From contig ONAN01000012.1 of NCBI GenBank assembly GCA_900315805.1, positions 1 through 47,577 of the forward strand: a DNA stretch of 47,577 nucleotides. The letters run 5' to 3'. The notes under the pieces were generated by a model. That model was not told the DNA's origin. It saw only the letters and a list, made by a program, of their open reading frames with translations, and did not search any database. The translations under genes and the position numbers were made by a program. Positions within the stretch are counted from its first letter, which is position 1; the number at the start of each line of letters is the position of its first letter. This document shows positions 30,931 through 38,850 of the stretch, piece by piece. This DNA is from an uncultured Selenomonadales bacterium (GTDB lineage: Bacteria > Bacillota > Negativicutes > Acidaminococcales > Acidaminococcaceae).

Positions 30931-30962
30931 CTGGGTGCCTGTACGTTTGTACAGGCACCCAG
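30931..30962 (+). repeat. Perfect 14-bp hairpin in the leader of the metal importer
   Basis: CTGGGTGCCTGTAC-GTTT-GTACAGGCACCCAG is followed only by TTTGCG, so it is at best a weak attenuator. A smaller GGGGCG/CGCCCC hairpin precedes it (30895-30910). It ends 60 bases before the start codon. Confidence 0.65.
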
Positions 30963-31022
30963 TTTGCGTGTCCGGGTAATTTGCACATTAAAACAAATGC
31001 TCATATAAAAACGGAGGAATTT

Positions 31023-31934
31023 ATGCATTTTTGGAATCAACAACCCCGAATCCTGCGGCATTTCGTGCTGTTGGCGGCCTTCGCCGCAGTACTTCTGGCC
31101 CTGGCAGGATGCAGCGGGACGGCTGGCGGCAAACGGGACGCCCAGGGGCGCCTGCACGTGGCGGCCAGCTTCTATCCCATGGCGGAATTCGCGCGCCAGG
31201 CCGGCGGCAGCCACGTGACGGTGACGACCCTGGTGCCCGACGGCACGGAACCCCATGACTGGGAACCGACGGCGCGGGATCTGGGCCGCATGGCGACGGC
31301 GGCGCTGTTTGTGTATAACGGCGGCGTCGAAAGCTGGGCGCCGAAAGCCATCGAGGCCATCGGCAAAGGCAAGGTGAACGCCCTGGAAGCGGGGCAGGGG
31401 ATGATCGAGGGCGACGACCCCCACGTGTGGGTGAGCCCCCGCCGGGCCGCGCGCGAAGTGACAGTCATCCGGGACGAACTCATCCGCCTCGACCCGGAAC
31501 ATAAAGCGGATTACGAACGGAACACGGCGGCCTATGTGGCCAAACTGGAACGGCTGGACCGGGAACTGGCCCGGACCGCGGCCGCGGCGAAACGCAAGGA
31601 GTTCGTCACGACCCATGCGGCCTTCGGCTACCTGGCCAAGGATTACGGCCTCACGCAGATTCCCGTCCTCGGCATGAACCCCGAGGCGGAGCCGTCGCCG
31701 GCGGAACTGGCCCGGCTCGTGCGCCTCATCCGGGAGCAGGGCATCCGGTACGTGTTCTTTGAAACCCTCGTGAGCCCCAAAGTGGCGGAAACGCTGGCCC
31801 GCAGCGCCGGCGTCCGGACCCTCGTCCTGAACCCCCTCGAAGGGCTGACGGCCGAAGAACGGCAGGCCGGGCGGGACTTTGTGTCCGTCATGGAAGAAAA
31901 CATCCGCAATCTGCGGACGGCCCTGCAGGAATAA
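31023..31934 (+). CDS. Metal ABC importer substrate-binding lipoprotein (ZnuA/TroA family)
   Basis: The product is 303 residues from ATG 31023 (GGAGG 5 bases upstream); an in-frame ATG 42 bases earlier lacks an RBS. The hydrophobic leader ends in lipobox LALAGC (about 25-30), so it is membrane-anchored. Metal ligands of cluster A-I proteins are visible: His78 (EPHDWEP), His134 (DPHVWVSP), His198 (TTHAAFGYL) and Glu247 (FFETLVSPK). Three His plus an acid is found in both Mn and Zn members. The His-rich loop common in Zn binders is missing, so Mn2+, Zn2+ or Fe2+ remain possible. It is first in a three-gene operon. Confidence 0.92.
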   Translation: MHFWNQQPRILRHFVLLAAFAAVLLALAGCSGTAGGKRDAQGRLHVAASFYPMAEFARQAGGSHVTVTTLVPDGTEPHDWEPTARDLGRMATAALFVYNGGVESWAPKAIEAIGKGKVNALEAGQGMIEGDDPHVWVSPRRAAREVTVIRDELIRLDPEHKADYERNTAAYVAKLERLDRELARTAAAAKRKEFVTTHAAFGYLAKDYGLTQIPVLGMNPEAEPSPAELARLVRLIREQGIRYVFFETLVSPKVAETLARSAGVRTLVLNPLEGLTAEERQAGRDFVSVMEENIRNLRTALQE

Positions 31935-31979
31935 AGCGGGAACCAGGCAGGAATCAAGACTGCAGGAATACAGCGGGAA
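31923..31979 (+). repeat. 37-bp duplication at the stop codon of the binding protein gene
   Basis: CTGCAGGAATAAAGCGGGAA at 31923 recurs at 31960 as the same 20 bases with one change (A to C). The first copy includes the stop codon of the binding-protein gene. In the second copy the stop is lost by the change, but it is outside the frame. It is a recent small tandem duplication in the intergenic gap. Confidence 0.7.
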
Positions 31980-31996
31980 GGAAACAAACTGGCAAT

Positions 31997-32737
31997 ATGG
32001 ATATCATCACCTTGAAGGATTTGGGATTTACCTACGGCGACGGCTGGATTTTCCGGCACCTGTCCCTGGCCATCGGGCAGGGGGACTTTGTCGCCGTCAT
32101 CGGCGCCAACGGCGTGGGCAAGAGCACCATGCTGCGCATCATCGCCCACATCATCGCCCCGTCCGAAGGCACGGCGTACCTGTACGGGACGCCCGTGGAC
32201 CGCTTCCGCGACTGGGGGCGCGTGGGCTACGTGCCCCAGAACCCGGCGCGGCGGCAGCGCACGTTCCCCATCACCGTGCGCGAAGTCGTGCAGCTGGGCC
32301 GCCTCGACGGACGCGGCCTGTTCCACCGCTTCAACGACGGGGACCGGGCGGCCGTGGAAGCCGTGCTGCAGCGCTTCCGGCTGACGGACCTGCAGCAGCG
32401 CAAGATCGGCGAACTTTCCGGCGGCCAGCAGCAGCGCGTCTTTCTGGCCCGCGCCATGGTCAACGACCCGGAACTGCTGCTCCTCGACGAGCCCGCGACG
32501 GGCATTGACAGCGACGCCAAAGAAGGCCTGTACTCCCTGCTCGGCGAACTGAACCGGCAGGGCAAGACCATCGTCATGGTGTCCCATGACCTGGAAATGG
32601 CGGCGAAGTACGCCAAAACGTCCCTCTGCCTCGACGACGGCGGCCTGTGCTTCTTCGGCGACATCCACGCCGGCCTGCACCACCGCCACAAACACGGTTA
32701 CTTTTTCGGCGGGGGACCCGCCGATCCCCACATGTAA
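31997..32737 (+). CDS. Metal ABC importer ATP-binding protein (ZnuC/MntB type)
   Basis: The product is 246 residues. Walker A is GANGVGKST (about 36-44), the Q-loop lies in VPQNPARRQ, signature [15 protein letters not shown] (about 140) and Walker B LLLLDEPATGID (about 158). The H-loop is in MVSHDLEMA. It energises the permease encoded 21 bases later. The RBS is weak (AAGGAAA about 12 bases upstream), possibly because the gap was altered by the 37-bp duplication. Confidence 0.93.
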   Translation: MDIITLKDLGFTYGDGWIFRHLSLAIGQGDFVAVIGANGVGKSTMLRIIAHIIAPSEGTAYLYGTPVDRFRDWGRVGYVPQNPARRQRTFPITVREVVQLGRLDGRGLFHRFNDGDRAAVEAVLQRFRLTDLQQRKIGELSGGQQQRVFLARAMVNDPELLLLDEPATGIDSDAKEGLYSLLGELNRQGKTIVMVSHDLEMAAKYAKTSLCLDDGGLCFFGDIHAGLHHRHKHGYFFGGGPADPHM

Positions 32738-32758
32738 TTCGGAATAAAGGAGTCTCTC

Positions 32759-33553
32759 ATGGAAATCTTTACGCTGGACTTTATGCAGCGGGCCTGGCTC
32801 GCCGGCCTCGTCATGGCCGTCCTCTGCCCGGTCATCGGCTGCTTCCTCGTGCTGCGCCGCCAGTCCATGATCGGCGACGGCCTCGGCCATATCGCCTTCG
32901 CCGGCGTGGCCGGCGGCGTCCTTATGGGCTTCCAGCCCGTCCTCGCCGCAGCCGTTGCCACCGTCGCCGGGTCCGTCATCATCGAGAAAGTGCGCACGCG
33001 CATGCGCGACTTTGCCGACATGATCCTGGCCATCTTCTTTTACGCCGGCATGGGCCTGGCCGTCGTCTTCACAAGCCTCAACCACAGCGGCGGCGTGAGC
33101 CTGTCGGGCATCCTGTTCGGCAGCCTCATGACCATTTCCACCGTCGACCTGTACATTGTCGGCATCCTCGGCCTTTTCGTCGTCGCTTTCGTCGTGCTGC
33201 TCTACCGGCCCCTGCAGTACCTGACCTTCGACGAAGTCTCGGCCCGCGTCGCCGGCCTGCCCGTGGAATCCCTCAACCTGTGGCTCAGCGTGCTGACGGC
33301 CCTTACGGTGGCCCTCTCCATGCGCGTCGTGGGCATCCTCCTCGTCGGCGCCATGATGGTCGTGCCCGTCGGCTGCGCCCTCCTCGTGTCGCGCAGCTTC
33401 TCCGGCACCATCCTCGGCGGCATCGCCTTCGGCCTGATCTCCGTCGTGGCCGGCATGCTCCTGTCCTACTACGCCAGCCTCGCGCCCGGCGGCACCATCG
33501 TCCTGACCGGCGTGGCCTGCTTCGTCCTCTGCCTCCTTTTCCGCAGGCGCTGA
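32759..33553 (+). CDS. Metal ABC importer permease (ABC-3 family, ZnuB/MntC type)
   Basis: The product is 264 residues with about eight membrane helices. ABC-3 hallmarks are QRAWLAGLVMAVLCPVIGCFLVLRRQSMIGDGLGHIAFAGVAGG near the N-terminus and LSMRVVGILLVGAMMVVPVGCALLVSRSF in the C-terminal half. RBS AAAGGAG precedes the ATG. It completes a ZnuABC/TroABC-like importer for a divalent metal. A terminator-type hairpin lies 37 bases after the stop, stronger for the opposite strand. Confidence 0.93.
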   Translation: MEIFTLDFMQRAWLAGLVMAVLCPVIGCFLVLRRQSMIGDGLGHIAFAGVAGGVLMGFQPVLAAAVATVAGSVIIEKVRTRMRDFADMILAIFFYAGMGLAVVFTSLNHSGGVSLSGILFGSLMTISTVDLYIVGILGLFVVAFVVLLYRPLQYLTFDEVSARVAGLPVESLNLWLSVLTALTVALSMRVVGILLVGAMMVVPVGCALLVSRSFSGTILGGIAFGLISVVAGMLLSYYASLAPGGTIVLTGVACFVLCLLFRRR

Positions 33554-33583
33554 CAGCACGATGTACTGCCCGTTCTGACCGCA

Positions 33584-33621
33584 AAAAATCACCCCGTGGG
33601 GAAAATCCCCGCGGGGTGTTT
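33584..33621. terminator. Hairpin between the metal importer operon and the MFS gene
   Basis: CACCCCG.GGGGA pairs with TCCCC.CGGGGTG (33590-33617). On the minus strand it is followed by ATTTTTTGC, a strong terminator for the MFS gene; on the plus strand only GTTTG follows. Confidence 0.82.
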
Positions 33622-33661
33622 GCGTTCTGCGACGAGTTTGCGGACCGGGCGGCCAGATACA

Positions 33662-34870
33662 TCAGGCCCGCTGACGGGACGCAAGGTAAAGCGGAATGGC
33701 GGCGAGCTGCGCGGCGGCGGACACGGCTGCCAGGGCCGGCAGGCTGATGTCATAGAGGACGCCGGAGAGCCAGCTGCCGAGGAACCAGGCGATGCCGAAG
33801 GCGCATTCGAAGATGCCGTAGCCCGTGGCGCGGCTCGTTTTGGGCACCATGGTCGTGACGGCGGCTTTCAGGATGGACTCCTGGGCGCCCATGCCGACGC
33901 CCCACAGGGCCACGCCGAGAAACAGCGCCGGCAGGGAATGGCCCAGGAACACGAAAAGGGCGAACGGCGCCGACAGCAGGGTGGAAAAGACCAGGGCCGC
34001 CGTGCCTTTTTTGTCATAGAGGAAGCCGAAGAACAGGGCCGACACGGCGTCGACGAGCATGGCCCCGGCGTAGAGCAGGGGCAGCGTCTGTCCGTTCAGC
34101 AGGGCCGGTGCGGTCCCCGTGCCGAGATAGGTGCGCGTCACGTGCATCAGGATGAGGGCGTAGTCGACGAAGCCGAAGGCGAAGAGGCTGATGCCCGCGA
34201 TATAGGCGATAAAGGGCTTCTTCAGCGTGAAGGGGATGTACTCCTTCGGCGCCGGCTCGAACTGTTCAGGGTGGGGGAAGCGCTTCTTCGTCCACAGCAG
34301 CGCCGCAATCGTGGCGAAGCCCGGGATGGCCAGGACGGCGAAGCAGAACGCATAGGTCTGGTACGGCGTGCCGCCCGTGCGGAACAGGAGTACCACATAG
34401 AGCAGCACCGGGCCCAGGAACGCGCCCAGCTGGTCCAGGACCTCCTGGATGGCGAAGCTTTTGCCCGCCCCCTCCTGCGACGCCGCGAATGACAGGATCG
34501 TATCCTTGGCGGGCTTCTTGATGGCCTTGCCCATGCGCTGGATGATCAGCAAGGCGCAGGCCGCCACCCAGCCGTGCTCGCCGACGAGCGCCAGGGCCGG
34601 GACCGCCAGTACATCGAGCACATAGTCCGCGATGGTCAGGCTCCAGTATTGCCGCGTCCGGTCCGCCAGGCGGCCGAAGACATAGCGCAGCGAATAGCCG
34701 ACCAGTTCGCCCAGGCCCGAAATGAACCCGATGGTGCCCGCCGACGCCCCCAGCAGCGTCAAGTACGCGCCCCGCAGGCTCGAAGCCCCTTCGTGGGTCA
34801 TATCCGAAAGCAGGCTCACGATGCCGAACAGCACGATGAACACCATGGCCTGCGACATGTTCCGTTTCAT
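33662..34870 (-). CDS. Major facilitator superfamily transporter
   Basis: The product is 402 residues. The ATG at 34870 follows AAAGGAG; a longer frame to 35041 has no RBS and crosses the promoter region of the divergent gene. About twelve membrane helices are expected. The family signature between helices 2 and 3 reads GYSLRYVFGRLADRTRQYW; helix 1 carries SLLSDMTHEGASS, as in a group of uncharacterised MFS permeases with a conserved DMxxE motif. The second half has FFGFLYDKKG, the mirror motif. The substrate cannot be inferred. It is monocistronic. Confidence 0.88.
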   Translation of the reverse strand: MKRNMSQAMVFIVLFGIVSLLSDMTHEGASSLRGAYLTLLGASAGTIGFISGLGELVGYSLRYVFGRLADRTRQYWSLTIADYVLDVLAVPALALVGEHGWVAACALLIIQRMGKAIKKPAKDTILSFAASQEGAGKSFAIQEVLDQLGAFLGPVLLYVVLLFRTGGTPYQTYAFCFAVLAIPGFATIAALLWTKKRFPHPEQFEPAPKEYIPFTLKKPFIAYIAGISLFAFGFVDYALILMHVTRTYLGTGTAPALLNGQTLPLLYAGAMLVDAVSALFFGFLYDKKGTAALVFSTLLSAPFALFVFLGHSLPALFLGVALWGVGMGAQESILKAAVTTMVPKTSRATGYGIFECAFGIAWFLGSWLSGVLYDISLPALAAVSAAAQLAAIPLYLASRQRA

Positions 34871-35027
34871 ATGAATCGCTCCTTTGCCTCCAGTATACCA
34901 CCGCCCGGCGCCCCCGGCGCGGCAGGCAGGCTGAAGTTTAAGATATGTTAAGATTTCCGTATGGCGGGCCATAAAAAATAGGCATGGCAGAAAGGCCCTG
35001 CCGTCCACATTTTTGCCGCATTTATAG

Positions 35028-35033
35028 TATAAT
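35028..35033 (+). promoter_or_regulatory. Probable -10 of the PHP-domain gene
   Basis: A perfect TATAAT lies 58 bases before the chosen start codon. No good -35 is found 17 bases upstream (CCACAT). The parS site at 35050 lies in the resulting 5' leader. Confidence 0.45.
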
Positions 35034-35049
35034 AAAGGCAAGGACCGCC

Positions 35050-35065
35050 TGTTTCACGTGAAACA
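35050..35065. promoter_or_regulatory. parS site 4, perfect match
   Basis: TGTTTCACGTGAAACA is identical to site 1 and to the consensus. It sits between the -10 and the RBS of the PHP gene, so ParB binding and spreading could affect its transcription. Confidence 0.92.
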
Positions 35066-35090
35066 ACGGGCGGTTACAGGAGGTTCACCA

Positions 35091-35906
35091 TTGCAAGCAG
35101 ATCTGCATATCCATACCACTGCCTCTGACGGGACCTGGGACCCGGCAGAGCTTGTCCGCCACGTTGCGTCCGCGGGCATCGGCGTCTTCGCCGTCACGGA
35201 CCACGACTGCACGGACAACGTGGCCGCGGCGGAACGGCTGGCGCACGCCAACCGGCTGCGTTTCCTCCCCGGCGTGGAGCTCAACTCCACCAAGGACGGC
35301 CACAACTTCCATATCCTGGGCTACGGCATCGACATCCGCAACGGCGCCTTGCAGGATTTGTGCAGCCACAACCGGCGCCTGCTCGAGAAAAAGGACGAAG
35401 ACAGCATCCGCAACCTCGAGGAGCGCGGCTGGGATGTATCGGTCCGCGAGTTCGCCAAGTATGATTACGACCGCCACCGCGGCGGCTGGCGCGCCCTGGC
35501 CTATCTGCAGGACAAAGGCCTGTGCGGCGACGTCAACGATTTCTTCCAGCGGATCTTCACCGCCGAAAACCACCTCGGCTTTCCCGACTTCCCCAGCATC
35601 GGCGAAGTCGTGCGCACCATCCACGCAGCCGGCGGGGCCGCCATCTGCGCCCACCTCGCCAGCACCTTCCACGGCGCCGGCATGCAGGAATACCTGCCCC
35701 GCCTGAAGGAAGAAGACCTGGACGGCTTCGAATGCTACCATTCGGGCCACACCCCTGAAAACAGCCGCCTGCTCGCCGTCTTTTGCCGGCGGCACGGCCT
35801 CTACATCTCCGGCGGCAGCGACTGCCACGGAGCCTTCGTCCAAACCCGTCATCTGGGACAGCCCTTCGTCGACACGGAGCAGCTGTACCTGCCGGATTTA
35901 CTGTAA
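35091..35906 (+). CDS. PHP-domain phosphoesterase (YciV/RNase AM-like)
   Basis: The product is 271 residues. TTG 35091 is chosen because ACAGGAGG ends seven bases upstream; a GTG at 35058 lies within the parS site and has no RBS. The PHP motifs are complete: DLHIHTTASDGTW (metal His pair, about 4-16), VFAVTDHDC (about 34-42), LPGVELNS (about 62), HILGYGID, ICAHLAS (about 187) and SGGSDCHG (about 243). These place the active site with three metals. Relatives (YciV, now RNase AM) act as 5'-3' exonucleases on short RNA or DNA and as 3',5'-nucleotide bisphosphate phosphatases; which applies here is inference. Confidence 0.9.
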   Translation: MQADLHIHTTASDGTWDPAELVRHVASAGIGVFAVTDHDCTDNVAAAERLAHANRLRFLPGVELNSTKDGHNFHILGYGIDIRNGALQDLCSHNRRLLEKKDEDSIRNLEERGWDVSVREFAKYDYDRHRGGWRALAYLQDKGLCGDVNDFFQRIFTAENHLGFPDFPSIGEVVRTIHAAGGAAICAHLASTFHGAGMQEYLPRLKEEDLDGFECYHSGHTPENSRLLAVFCRRHGLYISGGSDCHGAFVQTRHLGQPFVDTEQLYLPDLL

Positions 35907-35990
35907 TCCGGGATAAACCGGCGCCGGAAGCGTGCCGGTGTCATGAGGCCGGCAGAAGCCGGCGTCAAGTTGAAACAAGGAGTGAACATC

Positions 35991-37115
35991 ATGACAAAAG
36001 CAAAAGTGTACTTTACGGACTTCCACATGCCCTACGGCGGAGACCCGCTGCCTGTCAAGCTGCATAAGCTGATGAAGAAGGCCGGCTTCGAAAACATCGA
36101 CATGAAGGGCAAGTTCGTAGCCATCAAGATGCATTTCGGCGAAAAAGGCAACCTCGCCTTCCTGCGCCCGAACTACGCCAAAGTCGTCGCCGACTATGTC
36201 AAGGAACTGGGCGGCAAGCCCTTCCTGACCGACTGCAACACCCTCTACGTGGGCAGCCGCAAGAACGCCCTGGAACACCTCGACACGGCCTATGAAAACG
36301 GCTTCAACCCGCTCTGCACCGGCTGCCAGACCATCATCGCCGACGGCCTCAAAGGCACGGACGAAGAACTGATGCCCGTTCCCAACGGCGAATTCGTCAA
36401 GGAAGCCAAAATCGGCAAAGCCCTGGCCGACGCCGACATCATCATTTCCCTGACCCACTTCAAAGGCCATGAAATGGCCGGCTTCGGCGGCGCCATCAAG
36501 AACATCGGCATGGGTGGCGGCAGCCGCGCCGGTAAGATGGAGCAGCACAGCGACGGCAAAGTCCAGGTCGACCAGTCCAAGTGCGTCGGCTGCGGACGCT
36601 GCGTCGGCATCTGCGCCCACGGCGCCCCCTCCATCACCAACCACAAGAGCACCATCGATAAAAACAAATGCGTCGGCTGCGGCCGCTGTCTCGCCCTCTG
36701 CCCGACGGACGCCATTTCGCCCATGAACTGGCAGGCCGGCAACGTCTTTAACATGAAGATGGCCGAATACGCCGCCGCCATCGTCAACGGCAAACCGCAG
36801 TTCCACATCAGCCTCATCGTCGATGTATCCCCGAACTGTGACTGCCACGCCGAAAACGACGTGCCCATCGTACCCGACATCGGCATGCTCTGCTCCACCG
36901 ACATGGTCGCCATCGACCAGGCCTGCGCTGACCTCGTCAACGCGGCCGAACCCCTCAAAGGGTCCCAGCTGGCAAAGAATATCGCCAAAGACCCCGAAGC
37001 CGCCAAACACGACGACTACTTCCATATCACCACGCCCGACTCCGACTGGAAGAACTGCCTCGCCCATGCGGAGAAGATCGGAATGGGGACGAGGGAATAT
37101 GAGCTGATCAAGTAA
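35991..37115 (+). CDS. DUF362 protein with two 4Fe-4S clusters
   Basis: The product is 374 residues from ATG 35991 (AAGGAGTG upstream). The N-terminal DUF362 region has VAIKMHFGEKGNLAFLRP, DCNTLYVGSRKN and IISLTHFKGHEMAGFGGAIKNIGMGGGSRAGK. Two ferredoxin motifs follow: CVGCGRCVGICAHGAPSI (about 199-216) and CVGCGRCLALCPTDAI (about 227-242). The family is frequent in anaerobes and is thought to be an electron-transfer or Fe-S protein; the reaction is unknown. It is cytosolic with no signal peptide. It has no partner gene; the 84-bp gap upstream contains CCGGC/GCCGG hairpins. Confidence 0.9.
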   Translation: MTKAKVYFTDFHMPYGGDPLPVKLHKLMKKAGFENIDMKGKFVAIKMHFGEKGNLAFLRPNYAKVVADYVKELGGKPFLTDCNTLYVGSRKNALEHLDTAYENGFNPLCTGCQTIIADGLKGTDEELMPVPNGEFVKEAKIGKALADADIIISLTHFKGHEMAGFGGAIKNIGMGGGSRAGKMEQHSDGKVQVDQSKCVGCGRCVGICAHGAPSITNHKSTIDKNKCVGCGRCLALCPTDAISPMNWQAGNVFNMKMAEYAAAIVNGKPQFHISLIVDVSPNCDCHAENDVPIVPDIGMLCSTDMVAIDQACADLVNAAEPLKGSQLAKNIAKDPEAAKHDDYFHITTPDSDWKNCLAHAEKIGMGTREYELIK

Positions 37116-37149
37116 CCGGTTCCTGTTCCGCCGCCTGATAAGAGTAAAA

Positions 37150-37214
37150 GAATCCCCGGACAGTTTTCCGCGGTTCCGTTCGCAACCGCCTTGGAAAGCT
37201 ATCCGGGGATTTTA
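37150..37214 (+). terminator. Branched terminator after the DUF362 gene
   Basis: An outer 10-bp stem AATCCCCGGA/TCCGGGGATT encloses TTTCC/GGAAA and GCGGTT/AACCGC inner stems, followed by TTTATG. It begins 34 bases after the stop codon. Confidence 0.75.
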
Positions 37215-37247
37215 TGTCTGGGTTTTCACGGTTCCCGAAATGCGGGA

Positions 37248-38174
37248 TCAGTTTTTAAAATGACAGATTCTGGGTTTGGGTACAGTTACATGCGACGTGT
37301 CTTCCTGCCAGTCGCCGGTACCCTGCATGCGCACCCAGCCGGTGGTACCGTCTGCCTTGCGCAGCTGAAACCAGCATTCGGGGGGACTGTAATATTTTCT
37401 GTCGCCGCCCTCCATTAGCATCGACGTTACGGTGCCGTCCTTCCAGATGTAGTAATAGCCTTCGCCGTTATAGAACAGGAAGTTGTACCGCTGGCCCTTG
37501 TACGTGTAGGGATGCCGGCGGGGGTAGACGACCAGCGCGTAATCGATGATGTCGCCGTCTTCGTTCGGCGCCAGGGAAGCCACGACGGCGCTGGCACTGT
37601 CGGAAGCGGCCCGCAGGGGCACCTCTTTGGCAGCAACGAGGCGATATTCCAGCGGATTGTACAGTTCCTCATATTCCAGTTCTCGGGGAATCACGAGCCG
37701 GTTCGGCACGCCCCGCGCTTCGCCGCTGCGCCGGGGATCCATGCCTTTGGTCAGCGCGATTTGGGCGACATCCCGCAGGCTGGAAGGGTTGAGCACTTCG
37801 CAGACCCTGAAAGAAGAATATTCGGGCATATCCCCGTTGGGGTAAATCTTTGCGCCCGGCGCAATCGTTTTCGTGTCGGCCTGCATGGGCATTTCCACAT
37901 ACAGGCAGCGCGGCCGCCGTTCGGCGCCGAACAGGTCGGTCGGGTGGATGGGCGCAATCAGGTCGAACAGCACCGTGAATCCCGACGAATCGCGGTCGTA
38001 CATGTAGATGGAATCCGTGTCCACCAGGTACTCCGACGACAGGTAGGCATACGGTGATTCCTTATTGTAGTAGTGCAGTTTTGCCTCCGCCGGCTGTACA
38101 ATGGCACAGCAGCACAGCAGCAGGACGAGGCAGGACAGGATGGTCCCCAACGTGTTCCGATACTTGTTCTTCAT
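37248..38174 (-). CDS. Exported protein with a C-terminal SH3-like domain, function unknown
   Basis: The product is 308 residues. The signal peptide is hydrophobic with a Cys cluster (LSCLVLLLCCCAIVQPAEA, residues 13-31) and cleavage is likely after AEA; a lipobox at the Cys cluster is possible but not convincing. The N-terminal half (YLVDTDSIYMYDRDSSGFTVLFDLIAP...) resembles repeats of DUF4377-like surface proteins and has VYPRRHPYTYKGQ. The C-terminal 100 residues (VPLRAASDSASAVVASLAPNEDGDII, CWFQLRKADGTTGWVRMQG) fit a bacterial SH3 domain, which often binds cell wall. It precedes a small membrane protein gene but is transcribed after it, so the two form a likely operon. Confidence 0.82.
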   Translation of the reverse strand: MKNKYRNTLGTILSCLVLLLCCCAIVQPAEAKLHYYNKESPYAYLSSEYLVDTDSIYMYDRDSSGFTVLFDLIAPIHPTDLFGAERRPRCLYVEMPMQADTKTIAPGAKIYPNGDMPEYSSFRVCEVLNPSSLRDVAQIALTKGMDPRRSGEARGVPNRLVIPRELEYEELYNPLEYRLVAAKEVPLRAASDSASAVVASLAPNEDGDIIDYALVVYPRRHPYTYKGQRYNFLFYNGEGYYYIWKDGTVTSMLMEGGDRKYYSPPECWFQLRKADGTTGWVRMQGTGDWQEDTSHVTVPKPRICHFKN

Positions 38175-38196
38175 GTTTCAACCTCCCCAATACACA

Positions 38197-38604
38197 TTAC
38201 TTTCCCTTTTCGTGCCGTTTCACATTCCCCTTCTGCTGCATATCCCTCGGAGCCTGTTCCGCGGCTTCCCCGATTTTGTCGAGGGCGATGGACGGGTCCG
38301 TGTTCTTCCAGCCTTTGCTGAAAAAGAAGAGCAGCACGGCGTAGTAGGCGATGGCGCCGATGACGGTGTGGCTGGCCAGCCAGGCAGGGAAGAGCAAAAA
38401 GGCGAAGAGCAGGAAGAGCAGACTGAAGGGGATGCTCACGAGCATGCGGAAGCCGAAGCCGTGCTCGCGGTACAGGGCGCGCACGCGGCGCACGCAGAAA
38501 ATGCTCTGGCGCGAGCCGAAGACGCCGAACAGGACGCCGGCAATGATATAGAGCATCAGGTTCAGGATCTGTCCCAGGGTCAAATCAAAAAAACCGAAAT
38601 TCAT
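38197..38604 (-). CDS. Small membrane protein of unknown function
   Basis: The product is 135 residues with GGAGG about 11 bases before ATG 38604. Three hydrophobic segments are visible: ILNLMLYIIAGVLFGVFG (about 12-29), LVSIPFSLLFLLFAFLLFPAWLA (about 53-75) and VIGAIAYYAVLLFFF (about 80-95). A Lys/Arg-rich tail, GNVKRHEKGK, follows. The loop SRQSIFCVRRVRALYREHGFGFR is positively charged and should face the cytoplasm. I do not recognise a family. A promoter with TTGCCA-17-TACAAT lies upstream and the exported protein gene follows 22 bases after the stop, so both are probably one transcript. Confidence 0.78.
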   Translation of the reverse strand: MNFGFFDLTLGQILNLMLYIIAGVLFGVFGSRQSIFCVRRVRALYREHGFGFRMLVSIPFSLLFLLFAFLLFPAWLASHTVIGAIAYYAVLLFFFSKGWKNTDPSIALDKIGEAAEQAPRDMQQKGNVKRHEKGK

Positions 38605-38698
38605 ACGTTCTCGCTCCTCCGGACCGGCGGCTCAATAGCCGAAGGTCTCTTTTGCTTTCTTCCTTTCCGGACCTTCCGGTCCCGGTACTTCTTCCCTT

Positions 38699-38727
38699 AT
38701 TGTAGAATGCCCCGGCGGTTCTGGCAA
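38699..38727 (-). promoter_or_regulatory. Promoter of the small membrane protein/SH3 protein operon
   Basis: On the minus strand, TTGCCA (38727-38722), a 17-bp spacer and TACAAT (38704-38699). The leader is about 90 nt. Confidence 0.72.
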
Positions 38728-38786
38728 GTGTACGGCCGGGCCGGCAGATTCTACAACAAAAACACAAATCGCGCGGGAAAATTAGG

Positions 38787-38792
38787 TATAAT
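38787..38792 (+). promoter_or_regulatory. -10 of the CoA transferase operon
   Basis: A perfect TATAAT lies 58 bases before the start codon; the -35 region (A-rich) is poor and no TGn extension is present. Confidence 0.5.
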
Positions 38793-38850
38793 AGAAGCGA
38801 ACCGATTTGGAATACGATGTCTCGTCCGCTCCGGACGGAAAGGATACGAT

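Noticed and set aside
31004..31009. TTGCAC-17-TATAAA promoter right before the metal binding-protein gene
   Set aside because: Its start site would fall at or after the RBS and give a leader too short for translation; the upstream promoter at 30872 is more plausible.
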